64,000 nucleotides of DNA. It comes from Streptomyces justiciae (GTDB taxonomy: Bacteria; Actinomycetota; Actinomycetes; Streptomycetales; Streptomycetaceae). Numbering within the stretch: position 1 is the first letter of the stretch; each line of letters begins with the position of its first letter. Both the position numbers and the translations under genes were made by a program. Location of the stretch: positions 434,001 through 498,000 of the forward strand of contig NZ_JADDXU010000005.1 in assembly GCF_015163075.1 (NCBI RefSeq), given 5' to 3'. Below the pieces are notes generated by a model. It saw only the letters and a list, made by a program, of their open reading frames with translations, was not told the DNA's origin and searched no databases. Below, in pieces: positions 53,693 through 61,639 of the stretch.

Positions 53693-53699
53693 GGGAGGT

Positions 53700-53729
53700 A
53701 CGCTAGCCACTCCTCAGGTCCTCAGACAA
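53700..53729 (-). promoter_or_regulatory. leuA promoter with overlapping repeats
   Basis: On the minus strand TTGTCT (53729-53724) and TAGCGT (53705-53700) are 18 bp apart; the -10 ends 7 nt before the leader ATG at 53692. The spacer and -35 contain TCCTCAG twice (plus strand 53711-53717 and 53719-53725), 8 bp apart, a possible site for the divergent GntR regulator. Confidence 0.65.
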
Positions 53730-53749
53730 GTGAGAAACGTGAATTGAGC

Positions 53750-54433
53750 ATGTCGTCGTCGCCGGGCCCCCTCCGCCCCAGCCCGCTGGTGGAACAGGCC
53801 GCCGAACGCCTCCGCGCCCAGATCGCCGCCGGCCACTGGGCGGTGGGCAGCAAGCTGCCCGGTGAGACCACCCTGGCCAAGGAGTTGGGCGTCGGCCGCT
53901 CCACGGTCCGGGAGGCGCTGCGCGCGCTGGCCGGCGCGGGGCTGGTCCAACCCCGGCAGGGCGCCGGGGTGTTCGTCCTCGCCACCGAGCCGACGGACGA
54001 CTGGCCGACCCGGCTGCGCCGGGCCGCGGTGACGGACGTCTACGAGGTGCGCATGGCGGTGGAGGTGCAGGCGGCCCGGCTGGCCGCGCGGCGCCGCACA
54101 CCGGAGGACGTGACGGCGATGGAACTGGCGCTGGCGGGCCGCCGGGCGGCATCCCTGAGGGACGACGGGGCGTTCATCGACGCCGACATCGCCTTCCACG
54201 CGACGGTGGTGGCGGCCGCCCACAACCCCGTACTGGCTGATCTTTTCGGGCAGTTCACTCCGGTCCTCAGGCAGGGCCTGCTCGACCTTCTGACCCTGAC
54301 CGGCCTGCGCACCCACGACCCCAACACCGCCGACGAGGCCCACGAGGCGCTGGTACGTGCGGTGGCGGACGGCGACGCGGAAGCCGCGGCAGCGGTCGTC
54401 CGCCAGGAACTGGAGGACCCCTTCGCGGGCTAG
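53750..54433 (+). CDS. GntR/FadR-family transcriptional regulator
   Basis: 227 aa from ATG 53750. Seen: an N-terminal winged helix (LVEQAAERLRAQIAAGHWAV ... LAKELGVGRSTVREALRALA) and a C-terminal FCD domain (residues about 85-220) with metal-ligand-like positions DADIAFHATVVAAAHN and DEAHEALVRAVADGDAEAA. Known: FCD regulators sense organic acids, including amino-acid pathway intermediates. The 180-bp gap to divergent leuA suggests it controls leuA and itself. Its stop shares CTAG with the convergent AraC gene. Confidence 0.93.
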   Translation: MSSSPGPLRPSPLVEQAAERLRAQIAAGHWAVGSKLPGETTLAKELGVGRSTVREALRALAGAGLVQPRQGAGVFVLATEPTDDWPTRLRRAAVTDVYEVRMAVEVQAARLAARRRTPEDVTAMELALAGRRAASLRDDGAFIDADIAFHATVVAAAHNPVLADLFGQFTPVLRQGLLDLLTLTGLRTHDPNTADEAHEALVRAVADGDAEAAAAVVRQELEDPFAG

Positions 54434-55362
54434 GACGCCTGCCTGCGGTACCGGCCCGGCGCCACCCCGTACTGCCGCTTGAACGCCTTGGCGAACGCGA
54501 ACTCCGAGGTGTAACCGGTGCGTTCGGCGATCGTCCTGAGCGGCGTGTCGTCCGCGCGGAGCAGCCGGCCCGCCGTCGTCATGCGCCACCACGTCAGATA
54601 CGCCAGCGGCGGGCGTCCCACCAGCGTGGTGAACCTCCGGGCGAACGCCGCGCGCGACAGGCCGCCGTGGGCGCCGAGTTCCTCCACCGTCCAGGGGTGG
54701 TCCGGCGCGGCGTGGATGGCCTGGAGTGCCGCCGTCACCGCGGGGTCGGCGAGCGCCGCCGCCCAGCCGGTGGGATGCCGGTCGGCCCGACCCTCGTCCT
54801 GCCACCAGGCGCGCAGGATGTAGAGCAGCAGGGTGTCCAGGAGCGAGGCGACGATGGTGTCCGACCCCGGCTGCGGCTCCTCCAGCTCCGCGCCCAGCAG
54901 CTCCACGGTCGCCCGCAGCGAACGGTGGGCGCCGACCCTGGCGGGCAGGTGCACGACCTCGGGCAGCTCGGTCAGCAGGGGGTGGGCCCGGCTGCGGTCC
55001 AGCCAGTAGGCGCCGCACAGCAGGACCGTGTCCGGCACGGCGTCCCGTCCCGGAGGCGGGGGCGGGGGCGGGGACTTGGGCGGATTCGCGTCCGGCTGGA
55101 AGCGCACGACCGTCGGTTCCACGTCCGGCCCGCTGGTCAGCGCGTACCCCCGCCCGTGGGCCAGGAACACCACGTCCCCCGCCGCGAGCGCCACCGGCTC
55201 GCCGCCCGAGGGCAGCAGCCACGCCGACCCCCGCAGCACCACATGGAACCCGGCACCCTCCGAGTCCTCGATCCGCATCCCCCAGGGCGCGTACTTGTCC
55301 CGCCGGCCCGAGTGCGGCCGGCCGGTGCGCATCGCGGCGATCGCGTCGCTGAGTACGTCCAT
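54430..55362 (-). CDS. AraC-family transcriptional regulator
   Basis: 310 aa from ATG 55362. Seen: an N-terminal cupin-type ligand domain (MDVLSDAIAAMRTGRPHSG ... GFHVVLRGSAWLLPSGGEPV), a Pro-rich loop ANPPKSPPPPPPPGRD (residues about 93-108), and two C-terminal AraC helix-turn-helix units (WTVEELGAHGGLSRAAFARR and LRTIAERTGYTSEFAFAKAF). This is the AraC_binding_2/cupin_6 subgroup that usually regulates an adjacent oxidoreductase. It is divergent from a quinone oxidoreductase gene 102 bp away, its likely target. Confidence 0.93.
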   Translation of the reverse strand: MDVLSDAIAAMRTGRPHSGRRDKYAPWGMRIEDSEGAGFHVVLRGSAWLLPSGGEPVALAAGDVVFLAHGRGYALTSGPDVEPTVVRFQPDANPPKSPPPPPPPGRDAVPDTVLLCGAYWLDRSRAHPLLTELPEVVHLPARVGAHRSLRATVELLGAELEEPQPGSDTIVASLLDTLLLYILRAWWQDEGRADRHPTGWAAALADPAVTAALQAIHAAPDHPWTVEELGAHGGLSRAAFARRFTTLVGRPPLAYLTWWRMTTAGRLLRADDTPLRTIAERTGYTSEFAFAKAFKRQYGVAPGRYRRQAS

Positions 55363-55451
55363 GTCCACCACCGTAGCCGGGAGTTGACGGCCGAAGACGT
55401 ACGGACAGGAAAGGGAGACCGGCGGACATGGATCGTCTCTGCCGCGGCTCC

Positions 55452-55457
55452 TAGCGT
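55452..55457 (+). promoter_or_regulatory. -10 box TAGCGT of the oxidoreductase gene (leaderless start)
   Basis: TAGCGT ends 7 nt before ATG 55465, the same geometry as at the leuA leader. No good -35 is present, which fits activator dependence (AraC neighbour). Confidence 0.5.
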
Positions 55458-55464
55458 GGACACC

Positions 55465-56463
55465 ATGCCAACTACCGCACGTACCGTGCTCTTTCACGAA
55501 ATAGGCGGACCCGAGGTGCTGTCCATCGAGGACGTGCCGGTGCCCGATCCCGGCCCCGGCCAAGTCGCCGTCCGCGTCGAGGCGTTGGGCCTCAACCGCG
55601 CCGAGGCCCTCTTCCGCTCCGGCACTTACTACTACCAGCCCACCCTCCCCGCCTCCCGCCTCGGCTACGAGGCCTCCGGCGTCGTCGAGGCGGTCGGTGA
55701 GGGCGTCACCGAACTCGCCGTAGGTGACCCGGTGATGACCGGACCCGGCATCGAGATGAGCGCCCAGGGGGTGTACGCGGAACGGGTCGTCCTGCCCGAG
55801 ACCTCGGTGCTGCCCCGCCCGGCCTCCGTGGACGCCGTCACGGGGGCGGCGTCCTGGCTGACGTACACGACCGCCTACGGCGCCCTCCTGGAGACGGCCG
55901 GCCTGAAGCCCGGCGACCACGTCCTCATCACCGGGGCCTCCAGCGGGGTCGGCACGGCGGCGATCCAGGTGGCCCGCCGCATCGGCGCGATCCCGCTGGC
56001 CACGACCCGCACGGAGGCGAAGCGGCAGGGGCTGCTGGACGTGGGGGCGGCGGAGGTGATCGTCTCCGAGGGCGGCGCCGAGACGGTGGCGAAGGAGGTC
56101 CGGCGGATCACCGGGGGCCGGGGCGTCGAGGTGATCTTCGACGCGATCGGCGGCCCCGGCTTCCGCCCGCTGGCCGACGCGCTCGCGCAGGGCGGCTCGG
56201 TGGTGGCGTACGGCTGGCTGGACCGGCGCCCCGCCGAGATCCCCTGGAACTGGCCGTTCACGATCCACACGTACGCCAACCTGATCCTCACCGCGACCCC
56301 GGCCGGCCGCCGCCGCTCCACGGCCTTCCTCAACGCGGGCCTGTCCGACAGGGGCTTCCGCCCGGTGATCGCCGAGGTCTTCGAGGGTCTGGACCGCATC
56401 CGGGACGCCCACCGCCTGATGGAGTCGAACCGGCACACGGGGAAGATCGTCGTCCGAATCTGA
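55465..56463 (+). CDS. Zinc-independent quinone oxidoreductase (MDR family)
   Basis: 332 aa. Seen: the MDR GroES-like N-terminal half (VLFHEIGGPEVLSIEDVPVP, LGYEASGVVEAVGEGV), no structural or catalytic zinc cysteines, and a Rossmann domain with VLITGASSGVGTAAIQVAR followed by VIFDAIGGPGFRPLADALAQ and a C-terminal SNRHTGKIVVRI. Known: NADPH:quinone reductases of this type reduce quinones or alpha,beta-unsaturated carbonyls. It is divergent from the AraC regulator. No ribosome site; the mRNA is probably leaderless. Confidence 0.93.
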   Translation: MPTTARTVLFHEIGGPEVLSIEDVPVPDPGPGQVAVRVEALGLNRAEALFRSGTYYYQPTLPASRLGYEASGVVEAVGEGVTELAVGDPVMTGPGIEMSAQGVYAERVVLPETSVLPRPASVDAVTGAASWLTYTTAYGALLETAGLKPGDHVLITGASSGVGTAAIQVARRIGAIPLATTRTEAKRQGLLDVGAAEVIVSEGGAETVAKEVRRITGGRGVEVIFDAIGGPGFRPLADALAQGGSVVAYGWLDRRPAEIPWNWPFTIHTYANLILTATPAGRRRSTAFLNAGLSDRGFRPVIAEVFEGLDRIRDAHRLMESNRHTGKIVVRI

Positions 56464-56495
56464 GGCCACCCGGAATACCTCCCCGCCGACCCGGG

Positions 56496-56530
56496 TTGAC
56501 GTCACTCAGTCGCATGCACATGCATCGAAT
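56496..56530 (+). promoter_or_regulatory. TTGACG box with ATGCAcATGCAT repeats ahead of the reductase gene
   Basis: A TTGACG at 56496 is followed by TCGCATGCACATGCATCGA (56510-56528), which reads nearly the same on both strands and could be an operator covering the -10 position. The -10 itself is unclear. Confidence 0.35.
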
Positions 56531-56545
56531 CTGGGAAGGTCTGTC

Positions 56546-57208
56546 ATGAAGATCGGCATCATCGGCGCGGGAAACATCGGCGGCAACCTCACCCGGCGGC
56601 TCACCGCCCTCGGGCACGAGGTGGCGGTGGCGAACTCGCGCGGCCCCCACACCCTGACCGCGCTCGCGGAGGAGACGGGCGCGACGCCCGTCCCGGTCGA
56701 AGAGGCCGCGCGAGGCGCTGAAGTGGTCGTCGTGACGATCCCGCTCAAGGCGGTCCCGGACCTGCCGAAGGGCGTGCTCGACGGCGCGGCGGACGGGGTG
56801 GCCGTGATCGACACCGGCAACTACTACCCGCAGCAGCGGGACGGCCGGATCGCCGAGATCGAGGACGAGGGCCTCACGGAGAGCCGCTGGACGGAACGCC
56901 GGCTCGGTCACCCCGTGATCAAGGCCTTCAACGGCACCTACGCCCAGGACATCCTCGACCGCCACCGCCCGGCCGGCGCCCCCGACCGCCAGGCCCTCCC
57001 GGTCGCCGGCGACGACGAGGCGGCCAAGGCGAAGGTCCGCGCCCTCATCGACGAACTCGGCTTCGACACGGTCGACGCGGGCGGCCTCGACGACTCCTGG
57101 CGCCAGCAGCCGGCCACGCCGGTGTACGGACTCCAGGCGGGCGCCGAAGCGGTCACGAAGGCCCTGGCCGAGGCGAGCCCGGAACGCACGCCGGAGTTCC
57201 GAGGCTGA
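56546..57208 (+). CDS. NADPH/F420-type dinucleotide-binding oxidoreductase
   Basis: 220 aa from ATG 56546 (GGGAAGG 6 nt upstream). Seen: an N-terminal NADP-binding motif MKIGIIGAGNIGGNLTRRL, with the NSRG that reads the adenosine phosphate, then VVVVTIPLKAVPDLP, DTGNYYPQQRDG and VIKAFNGTYAQDIL. This is the F420_oxidored/NPD domain family (short form of F420H2:NADP oxidoreductase-like proteins). Without F420-contact evidence the hydride partner is unknown. The stop codon lies at the junction of a 37-bp tandem duplication. Confidence 0.9.
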   Translation: MKIGIIGAGNIGGNLTRRLTALGHEVAVANSRGPHTLTALAEETGATPVPVEEAARGAEVVVVTIPLKAVPDLPKGVLDGAADGVAVIDTGNYYPQQRDGRIAEIEDEGLTESRWTERRLGHPVIKAFNGTYAQDILDRHRPAGAPDRQALPVAGDDEAAKAKVRALIDELGFDTVDAGGLDDSWRQQPATPVYGLQAGAEAVTKALAEASPERTPEFRG

Positions 57209-57237
57209 GGCGAGCCCGGAACGCAAGCCCGAGTTCC
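57170..57237. repeat. 37-bp tandem duplication across a stop codon
   Basis: GAGGCGAGCCCGGAACGCA is repeated at 57170 and 57207, a period of 37 bp, followed in both copies by (C/A)GCC(G/C)GAGTTCC with three mismatches in all. The TGA of the reductase (57206-57208) spans the junction, so the second copy is non-coding. Confidence 0.8.
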
Positions 57238-57258
57238 AGCGCCTGACACCGCCCGGGA

Positions 57259-57801
57259 TCAGACGATCTCCAACGGCACGTGCGGGCCGTCCGGCAACTC
57301 CACCCCGATCCCGTCACCGGGCCGCACGACCCCACCCTCCAGGACGACACTCATGATCCCGCCCTTGAGCCGCAGCTTCCCGTCGGAGTCCCGGGTGACG
57401 ACCTGCTTCAGCAACCCCTGCCGGAAGTTGTCGATCTGAAGGCAGGGGTTGCGAAGCCCGGTCACCTCGACGACGGCCCGCTCACCGAGGCGCAGCCGGG
57501 TTCCGACAGGCAGCGCGAGCAGATCGACGCCCCGCGTGGTGACGTTCTCCCCGAGCTCCCCGGCGGCGACTTCGATGCCCGCCTCGCGCACCTCGTCGAA
57601 CAACTCCTGGTGCAGCAGGTGTACTTGCCGCAGATTCGGCTGCGAGGGGTCCCGCGCCACCCGGGACCGGTGCTTCACCGTCACCCCGGCGTGCACATCC
57701 CCCTCGACCCCGAGTCCGGCGAGCAGCGTGATGCTCTCCCGGTTCGGCTTGGTGAAGGAGTACGTTGCGTTGCTGCTGACCGCAGTGATCGTCCCACCCA
57801 T
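57259..57801 (-). CDS. MOSC domain protein
   Basis: 180 aa from ATG 57801. Seen: a MOSC beta-barrel with GVEGDVHAGVTVKHRSRVAR, LRQVHLLHQELFDEV, GELGENVTTRGVDLLALPVGTRLRLG and the conserved cysteine in VTGLRNPCLQIDNF. Known: MOSC domains of molybdenum cofactor sulfurases and YiiM-type proteins handle sulfur or bind the molybdenum cofactor. Inferred: a stand-alone YiiM-like protein with a role in sulfur transfer or N-hydroxylated base detoxification. It is convergent with the upstream reductase gene and followed by the GH25 gene 16 bp away. Confidence 0.92.
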   Translation of the reverse strand: MGGTITAVSSNATYSFTKPNRESITLLAGLGVEGDVHAGVTVKHRSRVARDPSQPNLRQVHLLHQELFDEVREAGIEVAAGELGENVTTRGVDLLALPVGTRLRLGERAVVEVTGLRNPCLQIDNFRQGLLKQVVTRDSDGKLRLKGGIMSVVLEGGVVRPGDGIGVELPDGPHVPLEIV

Positions 57802-57816
57802 GGCGCGGACTCTATA

Positions 57817-58374
57817 TCAGGCGTCCTCCGCCCACTCCCGCAGTGCCGCCCTGCTCGGGAAGTCCGCCACGTTCTTGTCCAGGGGGTCGTCGGTGTACTG
57901 GTGGAAGCGCCACTTCGCCTTGATGCGGGGTTTGCCGGCTGTCACGTAGTCGGCGATCCAGAGGCCGTCGCCGGCGTAGGAGGTCGTGTCGATGTTGAGC
58001 CAGTAGTTCCGGTTCGTGTAGAGGACGACCCGGTTGTTCGGCCGCAGTTCCTTCACCTTCCGGATGAAGCGGTCCTTCTCCGCGTTGCTCGCGTGCGTCC
58101 CGTCGCCGGTGGTCTCCCAGTCCACGGCGAGGATGTCGCCCGCCCGTTCCGGGGCCTTGCTCACGAAGTACTCGGCCTGGGCGGTCAGGTTGCCCGGCCA
58201 GAGGAAGTGGTAGAAGCCGACGACCAGACCGGCGTCACGGGCCCGCTTCGTCTGGGCCGCGAGCTTGGGGTTGGTGTACGTACGGCCCTCCGTCGCCTTG
58301 ACGAAGACGAAGGAGAGGCCGTCGGTGCCGTAGGAGGAGGACTGGTACGCGCTTACGTCGATGCCGCGCAGCAT
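57817..58374 (-). CDS. GH25-family lysozyme-like protein
   Basis: 185 aa from ATG 58374 (AGGGAG 7 nt upstream). Seen: a glycoside hydrolase 25 barrel with catalytic GIDVSAYQ at the very N-terminus, FVFVKATEGRTYTNP, GFYHFLWP, the catalytic pair AVDWETTGD, VVLYTNRNYW and WIADYV near the end. There is no signal peptide, so export is not by Sec and it may need cell lysis or a specialised route. It lacks the cell-wall-binding repeats of phage lysozymes. Known: the family cleaves peptidoglycan between MurNAc and GlcNAc. Confidence 0.92.
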   Translation of the reverse strand: MLRGIDVSAYQSSSYGTDGLSFVFVKATEGRTYTNPKLAAQTKRARDAGLVVGFYHFLWPGNLTAQAEYFVSKAPERAGDILAVDWETTGDGTHASNAEKDRFIRKVKELRPNNRVVLYTNRNYWLNIDTTSYAGDGLWIADYVTAGKPRIKAKWRFHQYTDDPLDKNVADFPSRAALREWAEDA

Positions 58375-58409
58375 GGGGGGACTCCCTGAAGTGCCGTAGG
58401 GGGGACAGG

Positions 58410-58432
58410 GGTTGGCGGGTGAATCGCCAACC
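58410..58432 (-). terminator. Terminator after sdaA
   Basis: GGTTGGCG (58410-58417) and CGCCAACC (58425-58432) form a perfect 8-bp stem with a 7-nt loop, 27 nt after the sdaA stop. The U tract is poor. Confidence 0.55.
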
Positions 58433-58459
58433 ACCTTGGCACGCGGGCCCCTTGCTCGT

Positions 58460-59827
58460 TCAGCACTCGATGATGTTCACCGCGAGCCCACCACGAGCCG
58501 TCTCCTTGTACTTCACGCTCATGTCGGCCCCGGTGTCCTTCATGGTCTTGATGACCTTGTCGAGGGAGACCTTGTGGGAGCCGTCGCCGCGCATCGCCAT
58601 GCGGGCGGCGGTGACCGCCTTCACCGCGGCCATGCCGTTGCGCTCGATGCACGGGATCTGGACCAGACCGCCGACCGGGTCGCAGGTCAGACCGAGGTTG
58701 TGTTCCATGCCGATCTCGGCCGCGTTCTCCACCTGCTCCGGGGAACCGCCCAGCACCTCCGCCAGCGCGCCCGCCGCCATGGAGCAGGCCGAGCCGACCT
58801 CGCCCTGGCAGCCGACCTCGGCGCCGGAGATGGAGGCGTTCTCCTTGAACAGCATGCCGATCGCACCGGCGGCGAGCAGGAACCGCACCACGCCGTCCTC
58901 GTCGGCGCCGGGCACGAAGTTGATGTAGTAGTGCAGGACGGCCGGGATGATGCCGGCCGCGCCGTTCGTCGGAGCGGTCACCACCCGTCCGCCGGCCGCG
59001 TTCTCCTCGTTGACCGCCATCGCGTAGAGCGTGATCCACTCCATCGCGTGGGCCAACGGGTCACCCTCCGCCCGCAGTTGACGTGCCGTCACGGCTGCCC
59101 GGCGCTTGACCCGGAGCCCGCCCGGCAGGATGCCTTCCCGCGACATCCCGCGCGAGACGCACGCCTGCATGACCCGCCAGATGTCGAGGAGCCCGGACCG
59201 GATCTCCTCCTCCGTGCGCCAGGCCCGCTCGTTCTCCAGCATCAGCGCGGAGATCGACAGGCCCGTCTCCTTCGTCAGACGCAGCAGCTCGTCGCCCGTA
59301 CGGAAGGGGTACTTCAGGACCGTGTCGTCAAGCTTGATCCGGTCCGCGCCCACCGCGTCCTCGTCCACGACGAAACCGCCGCCGACCGAGTAGTACGTCT
59401 TCGACAGCAGCTCCGCCCCGGGCGCGTCGTACGCCCACAGCGTCATGCCGTTCGCGTGGTACGGGAGCGCCTTGCGGCGGTGCAGGACCAGGTCGTCGTC
59501 GAAGGAGAACGCGATCTCGTGCTCGCCCAGCAGGTTCAGCGAACCGTTTCTCCTGATCGCCTCGATCCGCTCGTCGGCCGTCTCCACGTCGACGGTACGA
59601 GGGGAGGCACCCTCCAGACCGAGCAGCACCGCCTTCGGGGTGCCGTGACCGTGGCCGGTCGCGCCCAGCGAGCCGTACAGCTCCGAGCGGACGGTCGCCA
59701 CCGAGGGCAGCACGCCCTCGTTGCGCAGACGGCGGGCGAACATACGGGCCGCGCGCATCGGGCCGACCGTGTGGGAGCTCGACGGGCCGATGCCGATCGA
59801 GAACAGGTCGAAGACCGAGATGGCCAC
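58460..59827 (-). CDS. sdaA: L-serine ammonia-lyase (L-serine dehydratase)
   Basis: 455 aa from GTG 59827 (AAGGAG 5 nt upstream), the single-chain form. It converts serine to pyruvate and ammonia with a [4Fe-4S] cluster. Seen: an N-terminal beta domain MAISVFDLFSIGIGPSSSHTVGP and a C-terminal alpha domain with cluster cysteines in GCQGEVGSACSMAA and LTCDPVGGLVQIPCIERNG; the C-terminus ends in Cys, which in homologues caps the cluster. It follows glyA with a terminator in between. Inferred: it drains serine made from glycine. Confidence 0.96.
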   Translation of the reverse strand: MAISVFDLFSIGIGPSSSHTVGPMRAARMFARRLRNEGVLPSVATVRSELYGSLGATGHGHGTPKAVLLGLEGASPRTVDVETADERIEAIRRNGSLNLLGEHEIAFSFDDDLVLHRRKALPYHANGMTLWAYDAPGAELLSKTYYSVGGGFVVDEDAVGADRIKLDDTVLKYPFRTGDELLRLTKETGLSISALMLENERAWRTEEEIRSGLLDIWRVMQACVSRGMSREGILPGGLRVKRRAAVTARQLRAEGDPLAHAMEWITLYAMAVNEENAAGGRVVTAPTNGAAGIIPAVLHYYINFVPGADEDGVVRFLLAAGAIGMLFKENASISGAEVGCQGEVGSACSMAAGALAEVLGGSPEQVENAAEIGMEHNLGLTCDPVGGLVQIPCIERNGMAAVKAVTAARMAMRGDGSHKVSLDKVIKTMKDTGADMSVKYKETARGGLAVNIIEC

Positions 59828-59845
59828 GGGAACTCCTTCAAAAAG

Positions 59846-59877
59846 GGTGGGGGCACACGTCGTCGGGTGCCCCCACC
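59846..59877 (-). terminator. Terminator between glyA and sdaA
   Basis: GGTGGGGGCAC (59846-59856) and GTGCCCCCACC (59867-59877) form a perfect 11-bp stem with a 10-nt loop, 10 nt after the glyA stop. The minus strand continues CCTTTTTG, a real U tract. The AAGGAG ribosome site of sdaA follows directly, so sdaA depends on read-through or its own promoter. Confidence 0.85.
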
Positions 59878-59886
59878 GGGGAACTA

Positions 59887-61149
59887 CTACTTGCTCAGGC
59901 CGGGGTACAGCGGGTGCTTGTCGGCCAGGGCCTTGACCCGGGTCTTCAGGGCTTCCGCGTCGTACGACGGCTTGAGGGCCGCCGCGATCACGTCGGCGAC
60001 CTCGGCGAAGTCCTCGGCCGTGAAGCCGCGGGTGGCCAGCGCCGGGGTGCCGATGCGCAGACCCGACGTCACCATGGGCGGGCGCGGGTCGTTGGGGACG
60101 GCGTTGCGGTTGACCGTGATGCCGACCTCGTGGAGACGGTCCTCGGCCTGCTGGCCGTCCAGCTCGGACTCACGCAGGTCCACCAGGATCAGGTGCACGT
60201 CCGTGCCACCGGAGAGCACGTTGACCCCGGCCTCGCGGGCGTCGTCGGCCGTCAGACGCTCGGCGAGGATGCGCGCACCCTCCACCGTACGCCGCTGGCG
60301 CTCCTTGAACTCCTCCGAGGCGGCGACCTTGAAGGACACGGCCTTCGCCGCGATCACATGCTCCAGGGGACCGCCCTGGAAGCCCGGGAACACGGACGAG
60401 TTCAGCTTCTTCGCGAAGTCCTTCTTCGCCAGGATGATGCCGCCGCGCGGGCCGCCCAGGGTCTTGTGGGTCGTGGAGGTGACCACGTCCGCGTACTCGA
60501 CCGGGTTCGGGTGCAGCCCGGCCGCGACCAGACCGGCGAAGTGGGCCATGTCGACCCACAGGTAGGCCTCGACCTCGTCGGCGATCCGGCGGAACTCCGC
60601 GAAGTCCAGCTGGCGCGGGTAGGCGGACCAGCCCGCGATGATCACCTTCGGGCGGTGCTCCTTGGCGAGGCGCTCCACCTCGGCCATGTCGACCAGCCCG
60701 GCGTCGTCCACGTGGTAGGCGACCACGTTGAACTGCTTGCCGGAGAAGTTCAGGCGCATGCCGTGGGTGAGGTGGCCGCCGTGCGCCAGGTCCAGGCCGA
60801 GGATCGTGTCGCCGGGGGAGGCCAGCGCGAACAGAGCGGCCTGGTTGGCGGAGGCGCCGGAGTGGGGCTGGACGTTGGCGTACTCGGCGCCGAACAGCTC
60901 CTTGATCCGGTCGATGGCGATCTGCTCGGCGACGTCGACGTGCTCGCAGCCGCCGTAGTAGCGCCGACCGGGGTAGCCCTCGGCGTACTTGTTGGTCAGG
61001 ACCGAGCCCTGCGCCTCCATGACCGCGAGCGGAGCGAAGTTCTCCGACGCGATCATCTCGAGGGTGGACTGCTGACGGCCCAGCTCGGCGTCGACCGCTG
61101 CGGCGATCTCCGGGTCGAGCTCGTGAAGGGGCGTGTTCAGTGCGGACAT
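59887..61149 (-). CDS. glyA: Serine hydroxymethyltransferase
   Basis: 420 aa. It interconverts serine and glycine with tetrahydrofolate and PLP. Seen: NKYAEGYPGRRYYGGCEHVD, the PLP-binding DLAHGGHLTHGM, the lysine in VVTSTTHKTLGGPRGGI, and a full-length C-terminal domain. The start ATG is 15 bp after gcvH. Known: when the glycine cleavage system supplies methylene-THF, GlyA uses it to turn a second glycine into serine. It is the third gene of the riboswitch-controlled operon. Confidence 0.97.
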   Translation of the reverse strand: MSALNTPLHELDPEIAAAVDAELGRQQSTLEMIASENFAPLAVMEAQGSVLTNKYAEGYPGRRYYGGCEHVDVAEQIAIDRIKELFGAEYANVQPHSGASANQAALFALASPGDTILGLDLAHGGHLTHGMRLNFSGKQFNVVAYHVDDAGLVDMAEVERLAKEHRPKVIIAGWSAYPRQLDFAEFRRIADEVEAYLWVDMAHFAGLVAAGLHPNPVEYADVVTSTTHKTLGGPRGGIILAKKDFAKKLNSSVFPGFQGGPLEHVIAAKAVSFKVAASEEFKERQRRTVEGARILAERLTADDAREAGVNVLSGGTDVHLILVDLRESELDGQQAEDRLHEVGITVNRNAVPNDPRPPMVTSGLRIGTPALATRGFTAEDFAEVADVIAAALKPSYDAEALKTRVKALADKHPLYPGLSK

Positions 61150-61164
61150 CAGGTGTACGACTCC

Positions 61165-61542
61165 TCAGCCGGCGGAAAAGGCGGTGTACTCGTCGGCGGA
61201 GAGCAGGTCGGCCGGCTCCTCCGCGACGCGTACCTTGAACAGCCAGCCGCCCTCGAAGGGGGCGGAGTTCACCAGCGACGGGTCGTTGACGACGTCCTCG
61301 TTGACCTCGGTGACCTCACCGGAGACAGGGGAGTACAGGTCGCTGACCGACTTGGTCGACTCCAGCTCGCCACAGGTCTCGCCCGCGGTCACCGTGTCAC
61401 CGACCTCCGGGAGCTGGACGAAGACGACATCGCCGAGCGCGTTGGCCGCGTGCTCCGTGATGCCGACCGTCGAGACGCCGTCCTCGGCGCCCGACAGCCA
61501 CTCGTGCTCCTTGCTGTAGCGCAGCTGCTGGGGGTTGCTCAT
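61165..61542 (-). CDS. gcvH: Glycine cleavage system H protein
   Basis: 125 aa from ATG 61542 (AGGAG upstream). It carries the methylamine intermediate on a lipoyl arm between GcvP, GcvT and the lipoamide dehydrogenase. Seen: the lipoylation site GELESTKSVSDLYSPVSGEV with the modified Lys, GVSTVGITEHAANALGDVVF, and the C-terminal LFKVRVAEEPADLL. It lies 97 bp after gcvT and 15 bp before glyA. The P protein is not in this window. Confidence 0.97.
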   Translation of the reverse strand: MSNPQQLRYSKEHEWLSGAEDGVSTVGITEHAANALGDVVFVQLPEVGDTVTAGETCGELESTKSVSDLYSPVSGEVTEVNEDVVNDPSLVNSAPFEGGWLFKVRVAEEPADLLSADEYTAFSAG

Positions 61543-61639
61543 GGCCTGAATTCTCCTGTACGCGGGGGACTGCTGATGAATGGGGGACTGCGGAAGGCGT
61601 GCGTGAGCAGCGTCCGTGTGCTCAGCATCACCTACGGGG

